Positions 6,780-13,697 of a DNA stretch of 19,711 nucleotides are shown here, piece after piece. Below the pieces are notes generated by a model that worked only from the letters and a program-made list of their open reading frames with translations, had not been told where the DNA came from and ran no database searches. Made by a program: the position numbers and the translations under genes. The stretch comes from an uncultured Clostridia bacterium (lineage in GTDB: Bacteria; Bacillota; Clostridia; Oscillospirales; Ruminococcaceae): NCBI GenBank assembly GCA_938014855.1, contig CALLQM010000015.1, forward strand, positions 1-19,711, in the 5' to 3' direction. Each line of letters starts with the position of its first letter. The first letter of the stretch is position 1.

Positions 6780-7994
6780 TTGCTAAAACCCGAAATTTTA
6801 TCGCCAGTAGGGGATCGGGAACGGCTGGAAGCCGCGATCCGTTACGGTGCAGATGCAGTCTATTTGGGCGGCACATCGTTTGGAATGCGTGCCGCCTGCC
6901 CCAACTTTGACCCTGGAGGACTCAAATCTGCGGTCGAATACGCGCACAAACATCATGTGCGGGTCTATTTGACCTGCAATACACTGCCGACAAACGAGGA
7001 AGTGTCACAGCTTGAGGATTTTCTGCTTATGGCACGGGATGCCGGTGTGGATGCGCTGATTGTAGCGGATATAGGGATTTTGATGGCAGCGAAACGGCTG
7101 GTGCCGGAAATGGAGATTCATATTTCGACGCAGGCCGGCATTGTCAACTATCTTACCGCCAATGAGCTTTATAAGCTTGGTGCGAAACGTGTAGTACTTG
7201 CGCGGGAGCTTTCGCTGGAGGAAATCCGCGTTATCCGTGAAAACACGCCGCCTGATTTGGAAATTGAGGTGTTTGTTCATGGCGCAATGTGTATGTCGTT
7301 TTCGGGTCGGTGCCTGCTGAGCAATTATATGGTTGCGCGCGATGCAAATCGCGGAGAATGTGCACAGCCGTGCCGCTGGGGCTACTATTTGATGGAAGAA
7401 AAACGTCCCGGTCAATATTATCCGATTTTCGAAGATCAAAAGGGAAGCTATATATTAAATGCAAAAGATTTGTGTATGATCGAATACATTGATCAGTTGG
7501 TGCAGGCAGGCGTTACCTCTCTAAAAATAGAGGGCCGTGCAAAGTCTGCCTATTACGTTGCAGTTGTAACAGGAGCTTATCGTGCGGCAGTCGATGAGTA
7601 TATGCGCGATCCAAGCAGCTATCATCCGCCGCAATGGATTTTGGATGAAGTCCTGCGCGTAAGCCATCGGCAATATTCCACTGGGTTTTATTTCGGCCGT
7701 CCCGACCAGTGCTATCAGAATGCGGGATATATTCGGGACTGGGATGTAATCGCCATTGTGGAAGGCTGGGAGGACGGCAAACTGCTGGTAACCAGCCGCA
7801 ATAAGTTTTCTCGCGGAGAAGAGACAGAAATTATGCGCCCAGGCAAGCCGCCTGCGGTATTTACGATTTCCACTATTTTTGACCCTGATGAAGGAGAAGT
7901 GGAAAGTGCCCGTCATCCAATGCATCACTATTGGATCCCTTGCCAAGAACCATTTGAAAAGGGAGCAATTATTCGTCGGGAAAGTAAAAATTAA
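6780..7994 (+). CDS. U32 family protein, TrhP-like tRNA wobble-uridine hydroxylation
   Basis: 404 residues with the U32 signature EVFVHGAMCMSFSGRCLLS (163-181) and the cysteine set C171, C178, C194 (RGECAQPC) with C198 and C232, expected to hold an iron-sulfur cluster. The family was once called peptidase U32. Its TrhP members (E. coli YegQ, Bacillus YrrN/YrrO) use prephenate in forming 5-hydroxyuridine at position 34 of tRNA, and that role is more likely than proteolysis. Bacillus uses two adjacent genes, whereas here one ORF is seen. The start is TTG at 6780, chosen because AAAGGAG (6765-6771) sits 8 bases before it and the N-terminus KPEILSPVGDRE aligns with the family start. Its place after mltG is conserved. 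Confidence 0.92.
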   Translation: MLKPEILSPVGDRERLEAAIRYGADAVYLGGTSFGMRAACPNFDPGGLKSAVEYAHKHHVRVYLTCNTLPTNEEVSQLEDFLLMARDAGVDALIVADIGILMAAKRLVPEMEIHISTQAGIVNYLTANELYKLGAKRVVLARELSLEEIRVIRENTPPDLEIEVFVHGAMCMSFSGRCLLSNYMVARDANRGECAQPCRWGYYLMEEKRPGQYYPIFEDQKGSYILNAKDLCMIEYIDQLVQAGVTSLKIEGRAKSAYYVAVVTGAYRAAVDEYMRDPSSYHPPQWILDEVLRVSHRQYSTGFYFGRPDQCYQNAGYIRDWDVIAIVEGWEDGKLLVTSRNKFSRGEETEIMRPGKPPAVFTISTIFDPDEGEVESARHPMHHYWIPCQEPFEKGAIIRRESKN

Positions 7995-8037
7995 CGCCTG
8001 ATACGGCAATCAAATCATAAATGTGAGGTTGATAGAT

Positions 8038-8781
8038 ATGTCCGGACATTCGAAATGGGCCAATATTAAACGGAAAAAAGAAAAAACAGATGGTGCAAGA
8101 GCAAAGATTTTTACAAAAATCGGACGTGAAATTACAGTTGCTGCTCGAGAAGGGGGCAGTGACCCGAATAATAACAGCAAGCTGCGCGATTTGATCGCAA
8201 AAGCGAAAGCAAACAATGTTCCAAATGATAATATTGAACGTTTACTGAAAAAAGCAGGAGACAGTAAGGAAAACTACGATGAGATTACATACGAGGGGTA
8301 TGGACCTTCCGGTGTAGCAGTCATTGTTGAAACGCTGACCGATAACCGCAACCGTACAGCTGGCGATTTGCGCCACTATTTTGACAAATGCGGCGGGAAT
8401 CTCGGACAAAACGGAAGTGTATCGTTCTTGTTTGAGACCAAAGGTATGATCTATATTGAAAATGAGGACAACAAGATCGACGAGGAAAAAGTGATGGACG
8501 ACTGCTTTGAAGCAGGTGCATCCGATTTTAACTATGAAGATGAACTGATTACCGTTGTAACCGAGCCAAATGATGTTTCCAAGGTTGCAGGACAATTGGC
8601 GGAAATGGGCTATGTTTATAGCTCAGCGGAAGTTGAATATATCCCGATGACCAAAGTTGAGATCACCGACGAGGAACTGGAAGAAAAAATGCAGAAACTG
8701 TTGGATCTGTTTGATGAAAATGACGATGTTCAAAATGTCTATCACAACTGGGATATGCCTGAAGAAGAGGACGAAGAATAA
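8038..8781 (+). CDS. yebC: YebC/TACO1 family regulatory/translation factor
   Basis: 247 residues beginning with the hallmark SGHSKWANIKRKK and continuing with NVPNDNIERLLKKA and YEGYGPSGVAVIVETLTDNRNRT, all conserved across the family. YebC proteins were annotated as transcriptional regulators (PmpR); more recent work on family members points to relief of ribosome stalling at proline stretches. The sequence alone cannot separate these roles. GAGGT at 8025-8029 supports the ATG at 8038 rather than the in-frame GTG at 8023, which overlaps that site. The very acidic C-terminus ends PEEEDEE. It lies 43 bases after the U32 gene and ends the unit before a strong terminator. Confidence 0.96.
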   Translation: MSGHSKWANIKRKKEKTDGARAKIFTKIGREITVAAREGGSDPNNNSKLRDLIAKAKANNVPNDNIERLLKKAGDSKENYDEITYEGYGPSGVAVIVETLTDNRNRTAGDLRHYFDKCGGNLGQNGSVSFLFETKGMIYIENEDNKIDEEKVMDDCFEAGASDFNYEDELITVVTEPNDVSKVAGQLAEMGYVYSSAEVEYIPMTKVEITDEELEEKMQKLLDLFDENDDVQNVYHNWDMPEEEDEE

Positions 8782-8792
8782 GCGCAGCAATC

Positions 8793-8831
8793 AAAAACGG
8801 TCTCCTGTCAATCAGACAGGAGACCGTTTTT
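8793..8831. terminator. Strong bidirectional Rho-independent terminator
   Basis: A perfect 17-bp stem (AAAAACGGTCTCCTGTC at 8793-8809 with its complement at 8815-8831) and a 5-base loop, with T-runs on both strands. It closes yebC on the + strand and the symporter pseudogene (stop at 8849) on the minus strand. Confidence 0.95.
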
Positions 8832-8848
8832 ATAATATAGGAATTTGT

Positions 8849-10277
8849 TTATTCGCCAGTATCAGAAATTGCGGGAGGAGCCGGCGGCTTGCCCATACCG
8901 CGTGCGATGGCAGCTGTAAGCAGGAACGAAAGACTTCCAACGGCGGAGCCAAAAACAATGGTCAAAATGCCAAACGGCTGTCCGAGCAGCTGCCAAACGA
9001 TAGCCGCAATCGAGCCGACGATTACCGCAACGATACCGGAATTTTTCGTTGCGTTTGGCATAGCGAGTCCCAGCCCATAAGCCGCAAATGGTCCCGCGGA
9101 TCTCAGCGCAAATGCAAATAGGTTGAGAGTGACAATGCTGATATTAAATAATGCAATTGCCATTCCTAATAGCCCGATTATGACATTGCTTATGCGTGTT
9201 AAGCGCATAATTTTTGCATCTTCGGCATGTGGATTAATAAATTTTTGATAAATATCTTTGGTGATAATAGTAGAAGCACATAACAGATTTGAGTCCGCGC
9301 TGGACATTGTGGCCGCGATGATTGCGGCGGATACCAACCCTGCAATCAGAGGAGGTGCATAACTGGTGGTAGCAAACATCAGCGCACTTGTACCTTTTCC
9401 TCCGTCTAGTTCGGGGTTCATTGCCAAAGATACGACGCCGATGAGGGCAGGAATAAACGCAAGCAGTGCCATCATGAGTGCAGACAGCCAGGAGGCTTTG
9501 CGTGCCGTATCCTCGTCTTCTGCCGCCGAAAAACGGCTGATCATTTCCGGACCGGATAGGAATGTGCAGAAGTAATTTAAAATCAATCCGATAATTGTAA
9601 ACCAACCGATTTTTGTAAAGCTAATTTCTTCTTTCGGAAGTGCCGAGACAATGGCATCCCATCCGCCGACACCGTTAATCATGAATGGCAGTGCAATCAA
9701 CAAGCCAAAAAATATAATAAACCACTGAATCAAGTCTGTAAACGCATCGGCCATCAAACCGCCCATAACGGTGTAAACCAGGGTGATTGTGCCTGCAATT
9801 ATAATGCAAAATTGCAGATTAAGACCGGTCAAAGAGCTGATGACCGAGCCGGATGCTAAAATTTGAGAGGCTGTTAGACAAAAGAGGGAAGTTACATTAC
9901 ATTAAGAATCGCCGAAAGAGTTCCTACCCCGTTTCCAAAACGTCTGCTGATGACTTCGGGAATGGTAAATGCCATCACTTTTCGAATTTTTGGGGCAAAA
10001 TAAGCCAGCGGGATCATTGCAACCGCTGCTGCAAGCACATACCAGCCTGCTGAAAGTCCCTAGCCGCTAAACGCTTTTGCGGCAACACCGGTGGTGCTTC
10101 CGCCGCCAACATTGTTTGCGGCAAGGCTGGCGCTACAAAAAACAGACCAAGCCGTCTACCGCCAAGCAAATAGTCGGTGCTTGTCTTGATTTTAAATTTG
10201 TTCGTCAGGTAACCGATTAGCAGCATTCCAACAATGTAGGCACACACGATAATAACGGGAACAATTTGAATTTTCAT
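8849..10277 (-). pseudogene. Sodium:solute symporter (SSS/SLC5 family), inactivated
   Basis: The minus strand encodes an SSS transporter in pieces. The start MKIQIVPVIIVCAY at 10277 has a good GAGGAGG site, then STDYLLGGRRLGLFFVA. Near 10130-10134 one base is missing, and the family sequence continues in the next frame (SLAANNVGGGSTTGVAAKAF). An in-frame TAG at 10060-10062 interrupts FSG-GLSAGWY, where a TGG would fit. At 9892-9901 a 5-base direct duplication (TTACA twice on +) shifts the frame again before TSLFCLTASQILASG. The rest is open to 8849. Undoing both indels gives 1425 bases, 475 codons including the stop. It probably once imported a small solute with Na+; the substrate is unknown. 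Confidence 0.92.
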
Positions 10278-10311
10278 AGACGTCCTCCTCAGATAAATTT
10301 TAAAACAATAG

Positions 10312-10409
10312 AAGTGGATGATTGGGGAATTTTTATTTTAACTTACAAATATTGTAATAAATCAAGACCATTCTATTCCCCAATCTTTCCGAGATGTTAT
10401 AATCCACTT
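10312..10409. repeat. Nested, interrupted inverted repeat upstream of the symporter pseudogene
   Basis: AAGTGGAT-GATTGGGGAAT (10312-10330) is matched by ATTCCCCAATC (10375-10385) and then, after a 16-base gap, ATCCACTT (10402-10409): 11 bp plus 8 bp of perfect complement. The 44-base loop holds TTACAA-ATA-TTGTAA (10343-10357), a compact palindrome resembling a regulator site. It may be an operator array, a structured leader or RNA, or the remnant of a small mobile element; the sequence does not decide. Confidence 0.6.
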
Positions 10410-10430
10410 GTTTTTTCATTGGTGTAGGAA

Positions 10431-10577
10431 TTAATCGAAGACTTCTGAGGATAAATCATCCGATTCGCCGGATAACAAATAAGGCAGAATATCTTGAAAC
10501 GATTTTCCTGCTTGACTCATTTCTGCTGATTCAGGCATTCCTTTTTTGGGTTCCGGCTTCTGTGGTGCTTGAAACAT
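10431..10577 (-). CDS. Small 48-residue protein of unknown function
   Basis: An ORF of 49 codons on the minus strand starts ATG at 10577, preceded by AAGGAGGG (10583-10590 on +) with a 5-base spacer, among the strongest ribosome binding sites in the window. The product begins MFQAPQKPEPKKG and has an acidic end (SGESDDLSSEVFD), with a short amphipathic stretch SFQDILPYLLSG in the middle. There is no signal peptide, membrane segment or cysteine. I recognise no family. It diverges from the CDF transporter gene and lies upstream of, and in the same direction as, the symporter pseudogene. The nested inverted repeat (10312-10409) lies just beyond its stop. Confidence 0.65.
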   Translation of the reverse strand: MFQAPQKPEPKKGMPESAEMSQAGKSFQDILPYLLSGESDDLSSEVFD

Positions 10578-10597
10578 AAACTCCCTCCTTGATTCAT

Positions 10598-10611
10598 ATA
10601 TGCATGCATAT
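10598..10611. repeat. Perfect 14-bp palindrome (ATATGCATGCATAT)
   Basis: Self-complementary about TGCATGCA, located 21 bases upstream of the 48-residue gene start and about 80 bases from the CDF promoter. It could be a dimeric regulator site in the divergent control region. No regulator gene sits nearby. Confidence 0.45.
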
Positions 10612-10640
10612 TATGTTACAAATTACTCGTATTATTTGAA

Positions 10641-10654
10641 AATAAACGTTTATT
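10641..10654. repeat. Perfect 14-bp palindrome (AATAAACGTTTATT)
   Basis: Second perfect 14-bp palindrome in the same divergent region, 36 bases upstream of the CDF -35 box and 63 bases upstream of the 48-residue gene. Its symmetry suits a dimeric repressor or activator. AT-rich palindromes also arise by chance. Confidence 0.4.
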
Positions 10655-10690
10655 AGTCATATTTACAATTAATTTTAAGTTTGGATAGAT

Positions 10691-10719
10691 TTGACAACTT
10701 GAAATAATTGCGTTAAAAT
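10691..10719 (+). promoter_or_regulatory. Sigma-A-type promoter of the CDF transporter gene
   Basis: TTGACA (10691-10696) and TAAAAT (10714-10719) with an ideal 17-base spacer. Transcription would start near 10726, after the upstream ATG at 10718, which therefore cannot be the translation start; the ATG at 10751 is used. Confidence 0.88.
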
Positions 10720-10750
10720 GTCCAAAATATGCATAAATGAGGTGAATGTA

Positions 10751-11917
10751 ATGGTTGGACTTCTAGTAAAGCTGTTTGTAAAAGACAGTTCACAAGTTCA
10801 TGATATACAGGTGCGTGGCCGGTACGGCATATTAGCGGGGTCGGTCGGAATTTTTTTGAATTTATGCCTGTTTGCGGCGAAATTTTTTGCTGGAATCCTC
10901 ACATCATCCATTGCTGTTACAGCGGATGCGTTTAATAACTTATCGGATGCGGGGTCGTCAGTCGTGACCTTGCTGGGCTTTAAAATGGCAGGAAGACCGG
11001 CCGACCGCGAGCACCCGTTTGGGCATGGACGTATCGAATACTTATCCGGCTTGTTGGTTTCGATGGCTATTATGCTGGTGGGTATTGAACTGATTAAAAG
11101 TTCCTTTGAAAAGATATTGCATCCACAGTCCGTAACGTTTCAAATTTTGCCATTCAGCATTCTTCTACTATCCATTGTAATAAAGCTGTGGATGAGCTAT
11201 TTTAACCGCACACTCGGCCGAAGGATTGATTCCACCGCGATGAAAGCGACTGCCATGGACTCGCTGACAGATGCTGTGGCAACAACTGCAGTTGCGGCAG
11301 GTATATTAATTGCTCACTTTTTTAACATCCAAGTTGATGGATGGATTGGAATGCTTGTTGCATTGTTTATTTTGTATTCCGGGTTTACGACTGCGCGCGA
11401 CAGCTTATCCCCGTTGTTGGGGGAGGTTCCCGATGCCGAATTTGTCAAACAAATTGAAGAAACTGTCTTAAAGCACGACGAAGTGGTTGGCCTGCATGAT
11501 TTAATCATTCATGATTATGGACCGGGGCGGTGTATGATCTCTTTACATGCTGAAGTGCCATCCAGTATGGATGTGCTTATTATGCATGATGCCATTGATT
11601 TGATCGAGCTGGAGCTGCATCGTAAATTTAATTGCGATGCGACCATTCATATGGATCCAATTGAGACGGATGATAAGGCGACCAACGAAATGAAAGAAAA
11701 AGTCTTGCAGCTGGCGCAAAAAATTGACCCTGCTATTTCTATCCATGATTTTCGAATGGTGCAGGGAAAAACACATACCAATCTCATTTTTGACGTGACG
11801 GTTCCTTATAAATTTTGGCTGTCAGATGAGCAGGTAGAGGACTCCATACGCAACCAAATTCAAGCAATTGACCAAAAATATTTCGCGGTGATTCGTGTCG
11901 AAAAAGCGTTCATTTAA
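10751..11917 (+). CDS. Cation diffusion facilitator (CDF) family metal exporter
   Basis: Exports divalent metal by exchange with protons at the cytoplasmic membrane. The 388-residue product has the CDF membrane domain: ADAFNNLSDAGSS in TM2, the loop HPFGHGRIEYLSG at 88-100, and AMDSLTDAVAT in TM5, followed by a cytoplasmic domain longer than in minimal CDFs (about 300 residues). The transport site reads N62/D66 and D170/D174, that is NxxxD and DxxxD. Zinc exporters use DxxxD and HxxxD, so the missing His points to manganese or another non-zinc ion; this is inference. The ATG at 10751 follows GAGGTG (10739-10744). It stands alone with its own promoter. Confidence 0.95.
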   Translation: MVGLLVKLFVKDSSQVHDIQVRGRYGILAGSVGIFLNLCLFAAKFFAGILTSSIAVTADAFNNLSDAGSSVVTLLGFKMAGRPADREHPFGHGRIEYLSGLLVSMAIMLVGIELIKSSFEKILHPQSVTFQILPFSILLLSIVIKLWMSYFNRTLGRRIDSTAMKATAMDSLTDAVATTAVAAGILIAHFFNIQVDGWIGMLVALFILYSGFTTARDSLSPLLGEVPDAEFVKQIEETVLKHDEVVGLHDLIIHDYGPGRCMISLHAEVPSSMDVLIMHDAIDLIELELHRKFNCDATIHMDPIETDDKATNEMKEKVLQLAQKIDPAISIHDFRMVQGKTHTNLIFDVTVPYKFWLSDEQVEDSIRNQIQAIDQKYFAVIRVEKAFI

Positions 11918-12014
11918 ATCTGGGTTGTAAATTGTTAAAGAATGGGCATAATACGTTAAGAACTTTTTTAAGGGAAATCAGAGAATTGCTCACAATTTAT
12001 TTACAAATGTGTTG

Positions 12015-12020
12015 TATAAT
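12015..12020 (+). promoter_or_regulatory. -10 element of the usp-hydrolase promoter
   Basis: A consensus TATAAT at 12015-12020 lies 46 bases before the UspA-like start. No good -35 is found at 16-18 bases (TTGCTC at 11986-11991 is 23 bases away). The 149-base interval after the CDF gene has no clear terminator. Confidence 0.5.
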
Positions 12021-12066
12021 AATCGATAGAGATCTATTTGCAAGAATCCCAAAAAAGGAGTCTGAC

Positions 12067-12498
12067 ATGGATAAATTTCAGTCGATTTACACAACTCTGG
12101 CGCTGGTTACCGACCAGTTTGCATGTGAGCGCATTATAAAGTCGGCGCGCCTGATCGCAGACCTTTCTAAAACAGATTTAATCGTTCTCAGCGTTATGAG
12201 AACGGGTGCAAAAACAAATCCCGCCGCGCTGGAGCATCTGTTCAGCACTGCGAAAGAATATAACGCGCGTATGACCGTAGAATTTTCGGATAATCCCCAA
12301 AGTACGATTGTGCATTTAATTCATAGCAACCATGTGATCAATACCGTTACAGGCATCCCAAATAATGAAAATTCTATTTTGGTAAGATTATGGGAAAATT
12401 TACAAAATATTACCTTTTTTACAGTCACAGAACGCGGCGAACTGCATGAGGTAATTGATCGCAGGTATTATCAGGAGACCGCCGGCGTGGGAGTTTAA
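12067..12498 (+). CDS. UspA-like (KdpD-type USP domain) protein
   Basis: A 143-residue protein with the alpha/beta pattern of a universal stress domain. There is an opening strand and helix (TLALVTDQFACERIIKSARLIADLS, given here only as a landmark at 10-34), a second strand DLIVLSVMRTG (37-47), a helix with LEHLFSTAKEYNARMTVEF (55-73), and a late strand ITFFTVT. It looks closest to the USP domain of KdpD sensor kinases but has no kinase part. The usual GxxGxG nucleotide loop is not evident, so it may not bind ATP. The role is unknown. AAAGGAG (12055-12061) fixes the ATG at 12067. The hydrolase gene follows after 46 bases. Confidence 0.7.
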   Translation: MDKFQSIYTTLALVTDQFACERIIKSARLIADLSKTDLIVLSVMRTGAKTNPAALEHLFSTAKEYNARMTVEFSDNPQSTIVHLIHSNHVINTVTGIPNNENSILVRLWENLQNITFFTVTERGELHEVIDRRYYQETAGVGV

Positions 12499-12544
12499 AA
12501 CCGCATCCGTATGGCTTCACCTGAAAAAGGAACGATGTCAATTT

Positions 12545-13507
12545 ATGAACATTACGGTCAAACAGATCCAATTTAAAAGTACGGACGAAATATCGGAGCT
12601 TTTCGGCTGGCTTTACATTCCAGCCGAATCAAACGGAGTCGTTGTTCAGATTATCCACGGCATGGCGGAACACATGGGTCGCTATCACGATTTTATGCGT
12701 GAACTTGCCCAGCATGGCTATGTTACCTGCGGAATTGATCAGCTTGGACATGGGCACTCTGCACATGCCGATCAGTTCGGATTTTTTGCTGAACAAGATG
12801 GTTGGAAACTGTTAATTGACGATCAGTATAAATTCAATAAAATTATACGCAGTGAACTACCAGAACACCATGTTGTTTTATTGGGGCACAGTATGGGTTC
12901 CTTGATAGCACGGCTTTATGCCTCCAAACTTCCCCATACCATTCATGCACTGATTCTTTCCGGAACAGCAAGAGCAGGTATCCGAGTGGAAACTGCCATC
13001 CAAATTGCGAACCGCTCAGTCAAAAAGTTTGGACCTTATTATCCTGATGCGGGGCTTGATAAATTGGCTTTTGGAAATTATAATGACCATTTCCAGCCGG
13101 CTAAAACAAAATTTGACTGGCTTTCACGAGACAAGGAAATGGTACGGCTGTATACGGATGATGAGCTGTGCGGCTTTTTGTTTACAACATCGGCATTTCG
13201 TGATTTATTCATCCTAATGCGAAATGCCAACAATAAAAAATGTTTTGAATCGACTCCGTCCGATCTCCCGATTTTGCTATATGCGGGAACAATGGATCCT
13301 GTGGGGGATTTTGGAAAAGGACCGTCACAAATCTATGAGCGATATCGCAAAGCCGGTGTTACTGATATTGAAATGGTGCTTTACGAAGGCGGCCGGCATG
13401 AGATGCTCAATGAAATTAATCGCGAACAAGTTTATTCCGATTTGCTGCGATGGCTGGAAAAATATAATCCGCATATTGAGTTTAATGAGCAGGAAGAGAT
13501 TGAATAA
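12545..13507 (+). CDS. Alpha/beta hydrolase, lysophospholipase/monoacylglycerol-lipase type
   Basis: A 320-residue serine hydrolase with the nucleophile elbow GHSMG (Ser116), the oxyanion-region motif IIHGMAEHMGRY (36-47), an acid in GTMDPVGD (Asp251 or Asp255) and the catalytic His285 in GGRHEML. The HGMAEH and GIDQLGHG motifs are typical of the Hydrolase_4/PldB-like group, which splits acyl glycerols or lysophospholipids. There is no signal peptide, so it is predicted cytoplasmic. The start at 12545 is the first in-frame ATG after the UspA-like gene; its ribosome binding site is weak (AAAAAGG about 14 bases upstream), so reinitiation from the upstream gene is likely. A strong terminator follows. 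Confidence 0.93.
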   Translation: MNITVKQIQFKSTDEISELFGWLYIPAESNGVVVQIIHGMAEHMGRYHDFMRELAQHGYVTCGIDQLGHGHSAHADQFGFFAEQDGWKLLIDDQYKFNKIIRSELPEHHVVLLGHSMGSLIARLYASKLPHTIHALILSGTARAGIRVETAIQIANRSVKKFGPYYPDAGLDKLAFGNYNDHFQPAKTKFDWLSRDKEMVRLYTDDELCGFLFTTSAFRDLFILMRNANNKKCFESTPSDLPILLYAGTMDPVGDFGKGPSQIYERYRKAGVTDIEMVLYEGGRHEMLNEINREQVYSDLLRWLEKYNPHIEFNEQEEIE

Positions 13508-13543
13508 AAAAATCAGTCTTTGGTACAACAACGAATGAATGAC

Positions 13544-13579
13544 AAAACCCGCCGCGTACTTTGTGCGCGGCGGGTTTTT
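13544..13579 (+). terminator. Rho-independent terminator after the hydrolase gene
   Basis: AAAACCCGCCGCG (13544-13556) pairs with CGCGGCGGGTTTT (13566-13578) around a 9-base loop and runs into TTTTT. It separates the usp-hydrolase unit from the two-component operon. Confidence 0.94.
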
Positions 13580-13602
13580 ATATGCTTCTATTAATTTAGG
13601 AA

Positions 13603-13632
13603 TTGTGATGATGTCGTGAAACGTGGTATAAT
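13603..13632 (+). promoter_or_regulatory. Promoter of the YesM/YesN-type two-component operon
   Basis: TTGTGA (13603-13608), an 18-base spacer and a consensus TATAAT (13627-13632) preceded by TGG, which makes an extended -10. The start of transcription would fall near 13639, just before the GGAATCA inverted repeat. Confidence 0.8.
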
Positions 13633-13644
13633 AGGGAAAACGCA

Positions 13645-13665
13645 GGAATCATGTAATGTGATTCC
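13645..13665. repeat. Inverted repeat in the kinase leader (GGAATCA-N7-TGATTCC)
   Basis: Perfect 7-bp arms at 13645-13651 and 13659-13665 lie between the promoter and the ribosome binding site. This is the right place for an operator or a small leader hairpin controlling the operon. Confidence 0.5.
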
Positions 13666-13672
13666 AAAACAA

Positions 13673-13690
13673 TAGGAGCGTTAGGAGCGT
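13673..13690 (+). repeat. Exact 9-bp tandem duplication carrying the ribosome binding site
   Basis: TAGGAGCGT occurs twice head to tail (13673-13681 and 13682-13690) just before the kinase ATG at 13698, giving two Shine-Dalgarno cores. The second (AGGAG at 13683-13687) is the one at usable distance. Confidence 0.85.
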
Positions 13691-13697
13691 TTTTTCT

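Noticed and set aside
8889..9121. Small + strand ORFs across the symporter pseudogene
   Set aside because: They are antisense to a clear SSS coding frame and have no ribosome binding sites.
10398..10403. TGTTATAAT extended -10 on the + strand, possible antisense promoter to the 48-residue gene
   Set aside because: No -35 hexamer at 16-18 bases, and the hexamer lies within the gap and arm of the inverted repeat; support is too thin.
10593..10621. TTGTAA-N17-TATGAA as a minus-strand promoter for the 48-residue gene
   Set aside because: The implied transcription start falls inside the ribosome binding site, so it would not give a usable message.
10718..10750. Upstream ATG of the CDF gene
   Set aside because: It overlaps the -10 box of a near-perfect promoter, so it would lie outside the transcript; the ATG at 10751 has a good ribosome binding site.
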